Shown here: positions 21,840 through 32,451 of the stretch, piece by piece | Layout: each line of letters opens with the position of its first letter | Position numbering within the stretch: position 1 is the first letter of the stretch | Assembly: GCA_946902875.1 (NCBI GenBank) | Contig: OX336343.1 | Location: 100,754 to 164,753, forward strand | Origin: Nematopogon swammerdamellus | Taxonomy: Eukaryota; Arthropoda; Insecta; Lepidoptera; Adelidae | Reading direction: 5' to 3' | Length of the DNA stretch: 64,000 nucleotides | Position numbers and translations under genes: made by a program | The notes under the pieces: generated by a model | What the model was told of the DNA's origin: nothing | The model's database searches: none | Seen by the model: the letters and a program-made list of their open reading frames with translations, nothing else

Positions 21840-21897
21840 CTTATACGCCGCGCCGCCCCTTGTTCTACCGTAAACATTCATTTTTCGTTTGACGTCA
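21840..21897 (-). promoter_or_regulatory. Lipase promoter: TATA box and CRE
   Basis: On the minus strand TATAAG (21845-21840) lies about 57 bp before the chosen ATG, giving a start site near 21812. A perfect palindrome TGACGTCA, the consensus cAMP-response (CREB/ATF) site, is at 21890-21897. Whether it is used is unknown. Confidence 0.55.
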
Positions 21898-21899
21898 GC

Positions 21900-22435
21900 G
21901 GTGGAATGCATCGCGACGTGACGCCAGTCATCGTAAAGTAAAATAATAAATACACTAATCGAACTCAAAAATATAAACGACGAGCACGAGCAGCTTACAG
22001 CTTACATAAAGGATACATTCACATACATACAGGTAGGACGGACAGACGGACGACGTGGGCTGCTGTATAAGGCGACGCGACGTAGGGTGTGGTAACATTT
22101 CTAAAATGAGCTGCCTAGAATACAGGCTGCGTAGCGAGAACTATTTTCATACGATACCTAATTGTTGCACAAGCAGACAGCTAACAATGTGTGCCTGGCC
22201 AGTGTTTGCGCAAGTGTTAGCCGCCCCCGCCCCGCCCCGCCCCGCCCCGCCCGACTGACTAGAGTGGTGATATCATCGCGTAACATGTGTAATGCGCATT
22301 GCATTATATCACTTTGTATCTACCAAGGCCGACCTGTTTCCCTCGCGAGCCAAGTGTCAGGGTACGGCCATACCTAACAATGACAAATCGGATCTCCTGG
22401 GCGTGGAATTGAGCAACGATGTGGATTTAGGAACT
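21900..22435. other. Upstream region of the lipase promoter
   Basis: No gene is recognised. CCGCCCCGCC-type repeats lie at 22221-22252. TCTCCTGGGCGTGGAATTGA near 22395 weakly resembles the LINE-K LGVELS segment. Confidence 0.35.
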
Positions 22436-22811
22436 TATATAAGTATAAGTATATATTCTTTATTGAAGACCAATTTATAAAATTAGGTACAACAGGCGAG
22501 CTTAATGCCGCGAGGCATTCTATTCAAACTAACCTTTGGGAGGTGGGAGAAGTACACGCAGGCGAACAAGAATAGTTTGTTGCAATGTGTTAGACTGTAA
22601 AGAAATATGTATGATACTACCTATGAACTAACATAGATAACTACATATTATGAATACTACATAAATACTTTAATAAGCATATATAATGTATATAATAAAC
22701 TTACATATTATTTACTTCATGAACTTCTAAACTTCATAGAGGCCAAAGCTTACCTACCCTTACTTCCAAGAGCTTGTGCTTCCTCTACCGCAGCAGGCGG
22801 TGCTTCTTACC

Positions 22812-22893
22812 GGCGCAACCCTATACAGCGCCGCGCCATCCGTACAATTGGTGATCCCAAGCACAGCGAGGAACTTGAATCATTGCAACATAG
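22812..22893 (+). pseudogene. LINE fragment, left part (split by a SINE)
   Basis: Reads NPIQRRAIRTIGDPKHSEEL then ESLQHR, matching the QRRA.R..GDP region of LINE-K-type proteins but from a diverged relative. The continuation is at 23309-23560. Confidence 0.6.
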
Positions 22894-22900
22894 GCCGGGT

Positions 22901-23308
22901 AGTTGCGGGTGGCTGAGAGGTTTGGGCGTCGGCTTCTCATGCAAGAGGTCTGAGGTTCGAATCCGGTCGGCAGCGTGTACAAATGAGTTTTTTTTGATGA
23001 AAAAAATTACGTGCATACCTAGACCTGCTGCTTCACCGTTCGGAACCGGTGTAAAACTGTAGGTCCCTTCTCTTTGCGTCTTACTAGGTGGTAGGCTCTA
23101 ATTGTAGCCGCCTGGGTTTGTACCACCGTACAGGATGTAAGATGGCCGCATAGCAGCGTCGGTTGTGTTCTCCTCTAGTCCAGTATAGCCAGCAATCCAG
23201 GGAAGTCACCGGTATGGCACCTACCTTCTCGGAGGTGATATTTGCTGGTCGGAGCATGTGCTTTGGCCCTCCGACTTAGCCACCAATACCGGATTACATA
23301 AAAAAAAG
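22901..23308 (+). mobile_element. SINE family B, full length
   Basis: The tRNA-like head has an A box GTGGCTGAGAGG (22909-22920), of the Leu/Ser type, and a B box GGTTCGAATCC (22954-22964). The body includes GTAAAACTGTAGGTCCCTTC and GATGTAAGATGGCCGCATAG, and ends CCGGATTACAT plus A-run. It shares GGTCCCTTC...ACTAGGTGGTAGG...GTACCACCG with family A, so the two families have related bodies but different heads. It interrupts a LINE fragment. Confidence 0.85.
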
Positions 23309-23600
23309 TCTTAACCTGTTTTACCGGTACTACCTGTGCTCTGATTAATTGGCTTCCCTCATCCATCCTGCCCCCATCCGTCTCCGCTACACTCGTCGGA
23401 CTCGCTCGGAACATCCATATGTTGTTGACACCTAACTTCTGAGATCACATCAGTACGACGATAACACGGAACGGTCTTCAGGTGAGTGTGCTCCCTAACA
23501 CCTATAACCTGGGAATCTTCAAAAGGCGTGTCAATAAATTAGACAACCTTTTTGTCCGCCTCATAGCCGGCGTGGCGCCTCTCTGAGCGCGCGGCTTCAC
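23309..23600 (+). pseudogene. LINE fragment, right part
   Basis: Reads LFYRYYLCSD, then a stop, then LASLIHPAPIRLRYTRRTRS and EHPYVVDT. This corresponds to the FYRLFHGECSEEL...IPPSPFHLRTTRT segment of LINE-K. Near 23520 FKRRVN.LDNLF continues the C-terminus. Confidence 0.55.
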
Positions 23601-23899
23601 GATGAGTGGTGTTGTTAGCTTTCTCTAAACTTCCGTTAAAGTTTTGAGCACAAAACAATTTACAAGGTGATAGAAGTCCAACCAACCATGTGTCAATTGT
23701 TATATAAAAACCGGTCAAGTGAACCATGTTCACTCACCGCTGCTTTGCTCTCATGGTCTGAGCCACGCACGTTTTATAGGATCACTCAGTGTGTTCTACA
23801 GGTACTATCATGGACGCCGCCGCTAGGAGCAACTTGCATCCCTTATTCCTTGCCATCCAACCTTTGTCAGCACTCGCCGCAGAAAAACTGAACTCTTTT

Positions 23900-24075
23900 G
23901 TTGTTGACATTGGTTTTTGAATACCCATAGTTTCTCATAAACGTTCCTCTGTCGCACCGCTAGGTGTAGAATTGTTGTTGACATTGGTTTTTGAAGACCC
24001 ATAGTTTCTCATAAACGTTCCTCTGTCGCACCGCTAGGTGTAGAATTGTTGTTGACATTGGTTTTTGAAGACCTC
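23900..24075. repeat. 74-bp tandem repeat
   Basis: GTTGTTGACATTGGTTTTTG starts at about 23900, 23973 and 24047. Each unit holds AACGTTCCTCTGTCGCACCG, which resembles the LINE 3' region at 58690. Confidence 0.8.
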
Positions 24076-24315
24076 AGAAAATCATAGAAAATCTATAACT
24101 TTTGGAGCAAAATAAACAATTTTGTGAAATAGGTACATATGTAAGAGTACCTATATTTTTTCAGAATTTTTAAACAATCATTAACAGGAAACAGTTCGCC
24201 GACAAAACTGCAGTTTTTGTCAACCTTCAAACAAAATATTTGTTAATGCAAACTTAGTGATTACTAGCTTTGTGAAATTCCTATTTAAAAAGAAAAAGTA
24301 AGGAATCGCGCTACC

Positions 24316-24812
24316 GTACATTTATTTCGGCGCGCGAAACAATTCGGTTTCTATGAGAACCACATCTAAGCGTAACCGGAAGTGAATTGTATTGATCCTG
24401 TGTCCCGTATAGTATAAAATGTGCTTGTACTAAGTTTCATCGAATTCGGATGATCGGTTTAAGAACATACATACATAAATACATACAGAAAAGATTTCCA
24501 AAAATCGCCAATTTAGTGTTAGTATCTTATATAGAGTCTACAAAGTAAACGCATTATTTCGTAAAACAAAGTAACTTACTCCATGACCATCCCTTACAGA
24601 TTTATTATTAGTACTAACTTTTGCCCGCGGCTTCGCTCGCCGCCCCGCACCGCCCCGCGCCTCCCCGCGCCGACCCGCGCCATCCCGCGCTGTCCCGCGC
24701 CGCCCCGCGCCGCCCCGCGCCGCTCTGCGCCGCCCTGCGCCGCCCCGCGCCTTCCCGCGCCGCCCCGCGCCTTCCCGTGCCGCCCCGCGCCTTTCCGCGC
24801 CGCCCCGCGTAC
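24316..24812. repeat. Interspersed module copy 3 plus GC-rich 10-bp array
   Basis: Module at 24316-24610; a Helitron-like end CTTTTGCCCGCGGCTTCGCTC at 24617; then about 17 units of a 10-bp CGCCCCGCGC motif to 24812. Open frames on three frames are repeat products. Bases 24813-25118 hold no gene and end in the CTTCGCCGTAATCGG module. Confidence 0.75.
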
Positions 24813-25118
24813 TACCGAATGTTTATGGGCATTATATTGTATGATATGAATATGCTTATAACGCGAGAACCACTTCATCTGTTTTCACGGTTAAATTGTT
24901 TTTTAGAGTTGGGCAATATGGCGAGCGGCGGCCGCCATTTTGATTTTTTTAAGAAACGTGGTGCACGTAGTGTTACCAGCGTAATAATGACAAAAACGAC
25001 AATATTATATAAATCGAATGAGTCGTTTATGCGCTAGAGCGGTCGGAACACACATTCACACATACATACATTCAGACTATAACATAATATTACCCTGCTT
25101 TTGGCTTCGCCGTAATCG

Positions 25119-25236
25119 GTTTTTTTTTTATGTAATACGGTATGGGTGGCTGTGTCGGAGGGGCCAAAGCGCATGCCCCGACCAGCCAATATCACCTCTG
25201 AGAAGGTAGGTGCCATACCGGAGACTTCCCTGGATT
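25119..25236 (-). mobile_element. SINE family B, 3' half (interrupted by LINE-K)
   Basis: The minus strand runs from AATCCAGGGAAGTCTCCGGT to CCGTATTACATAAAAAAAA. It continues the SINE part at 26931-27054 exactly where the LINE splits it. Confidence 0.75.
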
Positions 25237-25295
25237 TTTTTTTTTTTTTTATTGATAGCGCGACATGTGGCATCGTTTCACCTACAAGTAGGTGT

Positions 25296-26192
25296 CTAAC
25301 GATGCCCATGGACATTCTGTGATGCACGGGGATTGCGAATGCCATGCCGGCCTGACAGGAGCCTTTTCACGCCCCTTTTGAAGAACCCCAGGTTGTACTT
25401 GGGAGGAAATAGATGGCCAGGGAGTGCGTTCCACATTTTCCCGGTTCTGTGAATAAAAGATCGACAGAACCGGTTGGTGCGCATCCGTGGTAGGTCGATT
25501 GAGTAGGGGTGCATCCCCTGCCCAGTACGCGTGGTGCGGAGGTGGAATGGGGACGGCGGAATCGCGTTAAACAGCTCCTCCGAACACTCCCCATGAAATA
25601 GACGATAGAACACACTTAGGGAGCCGACGTCCCTACGGAGTTGCAGTGGTTCTAAGTCGCGGGACACCGCAGGGTCACCCACCAGTCGCACGGCACGACG
25701 CTGGATTGAGTCTAGCGGCGCAAGCTGGTATTTAGCTGAGCCGTCCCACAAGTGCGAGCAGTACTCCAAGCAGGACCTAACCTGTGTTTTATACAGCGTC
25801 AGTTTTTGGCCCGACGTGAAGTACCGCCGCACCTTGTTTAGTACGCCCAGCTTTTTTGAGGCCAGCTTGGCCTTGCCCTCAATGTGGCGCCGGAAGTTCA
25901 AGTCGTGCGACAGTTCGACACCGAGGACCCCGAGGTGGTCGCTTAATTTCAGCGACGTGTTTTGGAAGGAAGGAGCTGGCGTGAACGCCGTTCTCTTCGC
26001 ACTGAACGCACACACTTGTGTCTTCGATGCGTTGAACACGACCAAATTGCTCCGGCCCCATTCGGCAATAGACTGGAGTGTTTGCTCGAGTTCAGACACA
26101 AGTGCTAGCCTCTTCTCGTCCACACAACTTTCCGTCCGGCTGAAGGGTGACTGGTGTAGGATCCGTGTGCCGTACTGTCGTCTGCATAACAA
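25296..26192 (-). pseudogene. LINE-K C-terminal region (frameshifted continuation)
   Basis: From about ESCVDEKRLALVSELEQTL the frame holds the conserved post-catalytic part: WGRSNLVVFNASKTQVCAFS; LGVLGVELSHDLNFRRHIEG; KLGVLNKVRRYF; SCLEYCSHLWDGSAKYQLA; and the C-terminal HRTGKMWNALPGHLFP. Fragments of exactly this region recur at 18965, 21262, 29471, 35758, 38497 and 63435, so LINE-K was prolific here. Confidence 0.85.
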
Positions 26193-26896
26193 TGTATGTT
26201 GCCGAGTGGCAGCATATCATTAATATGCAGAAGAAACAGCGTGGGAGACAACACAGAACCCTGTGGTACACCGGCATTCACTGACATGGCGTCCGACGAG
26301 CAGCCGTCCACGAGGACCTGAATGCTACGCCCATGTAGGAAGTCGGTGACCCAGTCACAAAGGCCAGAGGGGATTCCGTACGCCGGCAGCTTGCCCAGAA
26401 GTGCTTTGTGCCAGACCCGGTCAAATGCCTTGGCAATATCGAGTCCAATTGCCAAGGATTCACCGTACCCTTCAAGCGCTTTCCCCCAAAGGTGAGTGAC
26501 GTACGCTAGGAGATCACCAGCTGATCGGTTTGGCCGGAAGCCGTATTGCCGATCGCTGATGAGATTATTTGTCTCTAGGTACGTCATGAGCTGCGTATTG
26601 ACTACGCGCTCCATCACCTTGCAGAGGAGGGAGGTGATTGCTATGGGCCGGTAGTTTGACGGGTCAGAGCGATCGCCCTTTTTTGGGACAGGCTGAACGA
26701 AAGCTGATTTCCAAGCTGCCGGCACGCGGCCAGTTGTGTACGAGAGGCGAAAGAGGCGCGTCAGTACTGGAGCCAGCTCGGGAGCACACTTTTTCAACAC
26801 CAATGCAGGCACTCTGTCCGGTCCACTCGCTTTCCTCACGTCTAGGGCAAGAAGCTCCTTCCGCACAGTTCTCTGTCGGAACTGCACTTCTGGCAT
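26105..26896 (-). pseudogene. LINE-K reverse transcriptase domain
   Basis: This 263-residue frame carries the reverse transcriptase blocks in order: KASGPDRVPALVLK; FVQPVPKKGDRSDPSNYRPI; RQYGFRPNRSAGD; GLDIAKAFDRVWH; VNAGVPQGSVLSPTLFLLHI; and the catalytic CYADDST. A frameshift just after YADDST (about 26110-26190) passes the protein to the overlapping frame at 25296-26192, so the copy is dead. The motifs fit the CR1/Jockey group of LINEs. No endonuclease domain remains. Confidence 0.85.
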
Positions 26897-26930
26897 GGAG
26901 TTCTGGCTTGCTGCTTGCTTGCTTGCAGGA

Positions 26931-27054
26931 GGATTGCTGGCTATACTGGACTAGAGAACACAACCGAGGCTGCTTTGCGATCATCTTACATCCAGTACGG
27001 TGGTACCAACCCAGTCCGCTACAATTTGAGCATACCACCTAGTAAGGGGCAAGG
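26931..27054 (-). mobile_element. SINE family B, 5' half of the interrupted copy
   Basis: Reverse complement of the family B middle, from CTTACTAGGTGGTATGCTC to CAGTATAGCCAGCAATCC. Its 3' half lies at 25119-25236 on the far side of LINE-K. Confidence 0.75.
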
Positions 27055-27360
27055 GGAGACTTCCCTGGATTACTGGTTATACTTGACTAGAGGAGAATAC
27101 AACCGAGGCTGCTATGCGGCCATCTTACATCCTATACGGCGGTACCAACCCATACGGCTACAATTTAAGCCTACCCCACCTAGTAAGGGGCAAGGGAAGG
27201 AACCTACAGTTTTACACCGGCTCCGAACGGTGAATCCGTAGGTGTAGGTATGCACGTAATTTTTTTCGTCAGAAAAAACTCATTGGTACACGCCGACCGG
27301 ATACCAACCGCGGACCTCTCGCATGAGAAGTCGATGCCCAAACCACTCGGCCACCCGCCG
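27055..27360 (-). mobile_element. SINE family B, second copy with tRNA-like head
   Basis: The minus strand starts GGCGGGTGGCCGAGTGGTTT, a good A box, with a degenerate B box (GGTTGGTATCC, about 27299-27309). It runs to CCAGTAATCCAGGGAAGTC. The distal 3' end is missing; the next copy is joined directly. Confidence 0.75.
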
Positions 27361-27546
27361 CTTTATAACATTTTTATATTTACATCCCTTCCAAAAATCC
27401 CATTGGGACAATAATGTTCCGGCCTCATTTTAACGTCTAAACAAACGAAATTGACAATTATGTACCGTCTTAGGTTTATGCAGTGTCGATATCTTTCAAT
27501 CACGAAAGTATTATTAACTTTACATTGCACACGAAAACAAAATGTA

Positions 27547-29470
27547 CAACAAACAATAGCATAGCACACGGCGGCGACTGTGGCGGCGACACAGGTGCGG
27601 GCGCGACAGAACATAAATAACAAACAATAGTATAGCACACGGCGGCGACTGTGGCGGCGACACAGGTGCGGGCGCGACAGAACATAAATAACAAACAATA
27701 GTATAGCACACGGCGGCGACTGTGGCGGCGACACAGGTGCGGGCGCGACAGAACATAAATAACAAACAATAGTATAGCACACGGCGGCGACTGTGGCGGC
27801 GACACAGGTGCGGGCGCGACAGAACATAAATAACAAACAATAGTATAGCACACGGCGGCGACTGTGGCGGCGACACAGGTGCGGGCGCGACAGAACATAA
27901 ATAACAAACAATAGTATAGCACACGGCGGCGACTGTGGCGGCGACACAGGTGCGGGCGCGACAGAACATAAATAACAAACAATAGTATAGCACACGGCGG
28001 CGACTGTGGCGGCGACACAGGTGCGGGCGCGACAGAACATAAATAACAAACAATAGTATAGCACACGGCGGCGACTGTGGCGGCGACACAGGTGCGGGCG
28101 CGACAGAACATAAATAACAAACAATAGTATAGCACACGGCGGCGACTGTGGCGGCGACACAGGTGCGGGCGCGACAGAACATAAATAACAAACAATAGTA
28201 TAGCACACGGCGGCGACTGTGGCGGCGACACAGGTGCGGGCGCGACAGAACATAAATAACAAACAATAGTATAGCACACGGCGGCGACTGTGGCGGCGAC
28301 ACAGGTGCGGGCGCGACAGAACATAAATAACAAACAATAGTATAGTACACAGCGGCGACTGTGGCGGCGACACAGGTGCGGGCGCGACAGAACATAAATA
28401 ACAAACAATAGTATAGCACACGGCGGCGACTGTGGCGGCGACACAGGTGCGGGCGCGACAGAACATAAATAACAAACAATAGTATAGCACACGGCGGCGA
28501 CTGTGGCGGCGACACAGGTGCGGGCGCGACAGAACATAAATAACAAACAATAGTATAGCACACGGCGGCGACTGTGGCGGCGACACAGGTGCGGGCGCGA
28601 CAGAACATAAATAACAAACAATAGTATAGCACACGGCGGCGACTGTGGCGGCGACACAGGTGCGGGCGCGACAGAACATAAATAACAAACAATAGTATAG
28701 TACACAGCGGCGACTGTGGCGGCGACACAGGTGCGGGCGCGACAGAACATAAATAACAAACAATAGTATAGCACACGGCGGCGACTGTGGCGGCGACACA
28801 GGTGCGGGCGCGACAGAACATAAATAACAAACAATAGTATAGCACACGGCGGCGACTGTGGCGGCGACACAGGTGCGGGCGCGACAGAACATAAATAACA
28901 AACAATAGTATAGCACACGGCGGCGACTGTGGCGGCGACACAGGTGCGGGCGCGACAGAACATAAATAACAAACAATAGTATAGCACACGGCGGCGACTG
29001 TGGCGGCGACACAGGTGCGGGCGCGACAGAACATAAATAACAAACAATAGTATAGCACACGGCGGCGACTGTGGCGGCGACACAGGTGCGGGCGCGACAG
29101 AACATAAATAACAAACAATAGTATAGCACACGGCGGCGACTGTGGCGGCGACACAGGTGCGGGCGCGACAGAACATAAATAACAAACAATAGTATAGCAC
29201 ACGGCGGCGACTGTGGCGGCGACACAGGTGCGGGCGCGACAGAACATAAATAACAAACAATAGTATAGCACACGGCGGCGACTGTGGCGGCGACACAGGT
29301 GCGGGCGCGACAGAACATAAATAACAAACAATAGTATAGCACACGGCGGCGACTGTGGCGGCGACACAGGTGCGGGCGCGACAGAACATAAATAACAAAC
29401 AATAGTATAGCACACAGCGGCGACTGTGGCGGCGACACAGGTGCGGGCGCGACAGAACATAAATAACAAA
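27547..29470. repeat. 71-bp minisatellite, 27 near-identical copies
   Basis: Unit landmarks are CACACGGCGGCGACTGTGGC, GGCGACACAGGTGCGGGCGC and GACAGAACATAAATAACAAA. Landmark spacing is exactly 71 bp throughout (26 intervals over 1846 bp). Variants are few: TACACAGCGG at about 28346 and 28701 (five units apart), CACACAGCGG in the last unit and GCATAG in the first. All three minus-strand frames stay open (711, 673 and 649 codons) because 71 bp is not a multiple of three and the unit lacks minus-strand stops. These are not taken as genes. The unit mixes a GC-rich half and an AT-rich half. Confidence 0.95.
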
Positions 29471-29687
29471 CGAAGATGGCGGCGCTGAACGCGACCAAAT
29501 GACTACGTCCCCAATCCCCATGCGGAAATAGAGCAGAGTGTGTGTTCGAGCTCAGACAAAAATCTGGGCGTTCAGTGCGAAAAGAACAGCGCTCACACCA
29601 ACTCCTTCTTTCCAGGGCACGTCGCTAAAATTGAGCGACCTCCTCGGGATCCTCGGAGTCGAAGTCGAGTCTAAGTCGCACGATTTA
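29471..29687. pseudogene. LINE-K fragment with 5' inversion
   Basis: Bases 29485-29560 read on the minus strand as SELEHTLCSISAWG. Bases 29561-29687 read on the plus strand as WAFSAKRTALTPTPSFQGTS then LKLSDLLGILGVE. In LINE-K these are adjacent and on one strand, so the 5' piece is inverted, as in twin priming. The plus-strand reading resumes at 35758 after a 6.07 kb insertion. Confidence 0.75.
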
Positions 29688-30602
29688 TACGATAGCTGTC
29701 AGCTGACAGCTGATAGTTGAAGTTTTCGTACTATTTATATTTTTATTTAAAATTATACTATTTCAATCTTCAAAGTGACTTATATGTAAATCTAAGTTCG
29801 TATTCAATGCATAGTTATGTAGTGCTGTGCTGAAATCGTGTATTTAACTAATTATTTGACAAAATTAGTCATACAACAAGTGCAGACAAAAATACAACCA
29901 AAACTTGCAGTGTTTTACACCTAATTGTTACAAACGTGTGACTACATGACATGTGTTGTAGTGAAAGGTCTGTGAGTACTCACAATTCAATAATATTGAA
30001 CAACTTTCTTTACTGTCTTATAAGAAAAGGAACCATTACTGACTTTGGGTGACCTTCAAGTTTAACTCATTCTCTCAAAGATGAAACGTAATTATATTGC
30101 AAAGACATCTAGCGGCAAAACAACAAACCAAGTTCTATGCTACTTATAAAGACACCTAGCAACCAAAGAACAAACTAAGTTAAGGCGACTGATAAAGACA
30201 TCTAGCGACAAGAGAACAAACTAAGCTCTATGCGAGTGATAAACATAATCAAACAAACTGTACTAACGCCATCTAGTGAGTGATCACTTGATAAACTCCA
30301 GACTCGAACCACAATCGAACTGCATAACTTTATAACTTATTCCGGCTAATAAATGAATGCAAAATAGTAACGTTTTTGTTTTTAAGAAAAAAAACTGAAA
30401 AAGAACTTACAAACAAAAAATATTCTTCTGAACGTCCGGGAAGAGAACCGAGATCGCTCGCGCAAAAAGAGTGGTCATTTGCCAGTGAACCACTTACCTC
30501 AACGCTGTTACTCGCTAAATTATGTATCTAATCTTATTTCACAAGTGTCAATACTAAAAATATTGATCGTTGGCCACCTTAATTACTTAACAACTAAACA
30601 AA
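29688..30602 (+). other. LINE 5' UTR
   Basis: Non-coding stretch before ORF1. A short inverted repeat AGCTGTCAGCTGACAGCT lies near its start. Three diverged units with AAAGACA(T/C)CTAGC are present around 30100-30200. Confidence 0.5.
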
Positions 30603-32441
30603 ATGCTTCGTAAAAGTACGAGGACCTCTAAAAAAACAACAGAAAAAGTAACTCAAGATGCACAAATGAAGAGAAAAGAAAGAACAGACACAATAAAAAC
30701 GCTACGTATGGACTTGGACAAATCAAACAGAATTAATGAAGGCCTTCTACAAGAAATTGAACAATGTGCTGTAGAGTATAAGTTATTATTGAATAAAAAC
30801 AGTGTATTAAAATCCGATATGTCTGAGCAAGAAATTGCCATGTTTGACGCTATGGCTGATCGTGACAACCTAGTAGAAGAAGTAAAAAAACTTCACCGAG
30901 CAAACGAGGGCTATGAAGACGCACTAGGCCTAATAAAAGAGCTAGAAGAAACCATCGAATTAATGCGAGAGATGAATAACGCAAACTGCGAGTACGCACC
31001 CGCCGATAAACCTAAGCGGCACATTCGTAGGCCTCGATTTTTCTTGGTGTGTTTACAACGCTTAATGCAATATCGGCTGCAACATAGAAAACGTGGGATC
31101 GACAAAAGGACATCTGCAGACACAATCGACCCGTCTACGTCTACTGCAGACATGTGCACCGAGGTGGGCACAGCTGCCTGCCTATCCGCAGTCCACAACG
31201 CTCAATCCGGCAGGCGCGCCCAGGCGGGCGCCGCTACCGGCCTATCTGCCGGCCACTCTACCAAAGTCGACAAGCCCGCCAAAGTAGGCGCTGCTGCCCG
31301 CCGGTGCGTCCGCCGCCGTGCCACTCAACTCGAGACGCGTGCCAAGGCGGGCGCCGCTACTTGCCAATCTGCCGGCCGCGCTACCAAAGCCGACAAGCGC
31401 GCCAAGTTAACCTTTGCACCGGCGGCCGGTGCAGAGGGTCCAGTCAGCACCCCGACCAACGCACCAGCTGGTGCAGAGGGTCCAGCCAACACCACGGTCG
31501 ACGCACCAGTCGGTGCAGAAGGTCCAGTCGGTGCCTCAACTCACGCACCAGTCGGTGCAGAGGGTCCAGTGGGCGCCTCGACCGGGGCACCGGCCGATAC
31601 CGAGAGTCCCGCCAGCGTCCCGACCCACGCATCGGCCGTTGCTTAGGGTAAAAGATCCCGCCGTTGCTCTGACACACGCAGGCGCAGAGTCTCGGCGCAC
31701 CAGGGTGCTCAGTATTCTAGTAATTCTTCTAGTTATTCTAGTAAACAACTAGGGTTTCAGAATGACACTAAAAACAAAACTAATAAATTAAAAATTGCTA
31801 ATACACTTACTGTAAATAGTTCTTCAGTATCAGAAGATCTAATTTCTTATTCGTCAACACTTTGCAATACTATCGAATGTACAAAACTCAAGGTGGCAAA
31901 TACAAACTGTAAGAAAAGTCAAATGCTGATACTTTCAGATAAATCTGGTATAAATCTGTTTAGTCATTTGCAAGAAAAATTTGAAGTAACTAGCATCTGT
32001 AAACCAAATGCATCACTTGAGAAAGTAGTAGAAGATCTGCCAAGTCTGTTAAAATCTCTCAGAGCAGGTGATACTCTTGTCATAGTAGCTGGTGAGAGCA
32101 GTAATAACTGTAATATTCGACGATACCTACAATGTATAGACTCTATATTGGAAATGTGTAGCTCGCAAAGCATTATATTGTATATTAGCTCACTAATGTT
32201 CGTAAATAGCACATGGCTGGACACTTATAAGATAAATAAAAATATAGAGTTTTTAAATGGCCTTATACTAGAACGTACAAAGAGGACGAAGAGCGCTATT
32301 TATATGGAAATAAACGACGGAATTAATTTTCACTATCCATCGAAAGGAAAGGTGTCCAAGACAAATTCATTCCTAGCTAATAAAATAATATTTTATATTC
32401 TATATTATATTCTAATATATCAACATGCACGACAAACCTAA
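30603..32441 (+). pseudogene. LINE ORF1 with coiled coil, 14-aa repeats and a possible SGNH-like domain; one in-frame TAG
   Basis: The ATG at 30603 opens a basic N-terminus, then a charged coiled coil (about residues 25-130). A basic block (KPKRHIRRPRF) follows, then an Ala-rich region with roughly 23-residue repeats, then five 14-residue repeats of the GAEGPVSTPTNAPA type. A TAG at 31644-31646 stops it at 347 residues, but the same frame stays open afterwards to 32441. It continues through an RRRR basic stretch and a C-terminal domain (from 31893) with ILSDKSG, a LRAGDTLVIVAGESSNN strand and alternating helices. That layout recalls the SGNH-hydrolase-like domain in ORF1 of CR1-group LINEs, though the catalytic Ser is not certain. 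It would act in RNA binding and particle assembly. The single stop is most simply decay; readthrough is a less likely alternative. Confidence 0.65.
31425..31640 (+). repeat. 42-bp minisatellite inside LINE ORF1
   Basis: Five units of GGTGCAGAGGGTCCAGTC... in frame, encoding 14-residue repeats (GAEGPVSTPTNAPA and variants). Period 42 bp preserves the frame. Confidence 0.85.
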
Positions 32442-32451
32442 TATATTGTGA

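Larger units (their letters stand above)
25237..26930 (-). mobile_element. LINE-K insertion, 5'-truncated, with target duplication
   Basis: A non-LTR retrotransposon copy with an A-tail of about 14. It is flanked by GGATT on both sides (25232-25236 and 26931-26935), sequence belonging to the SINE it entered. The 5' end is lost at the start of the reverse transcriptase domain. Confidence 0.75.

Noticed and set aside
24583..25037. Arg/Pro/Ala-rich frames
   Set aside because: Product of the 10-bp CGCCCCGCGC array in three frames.
27547..29470. CRISPR-like regular repeats
   Set aside because: Units are contiguous, with no unique spacers; this is a eukaryotic minisatellite.
27363..29521. Three minus-strand frames of 649-711 codons
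   Set aside because: All three frames of the same 71-bp repeat are open and yield one cyclic peptide; this follows from the unit lacking stops.
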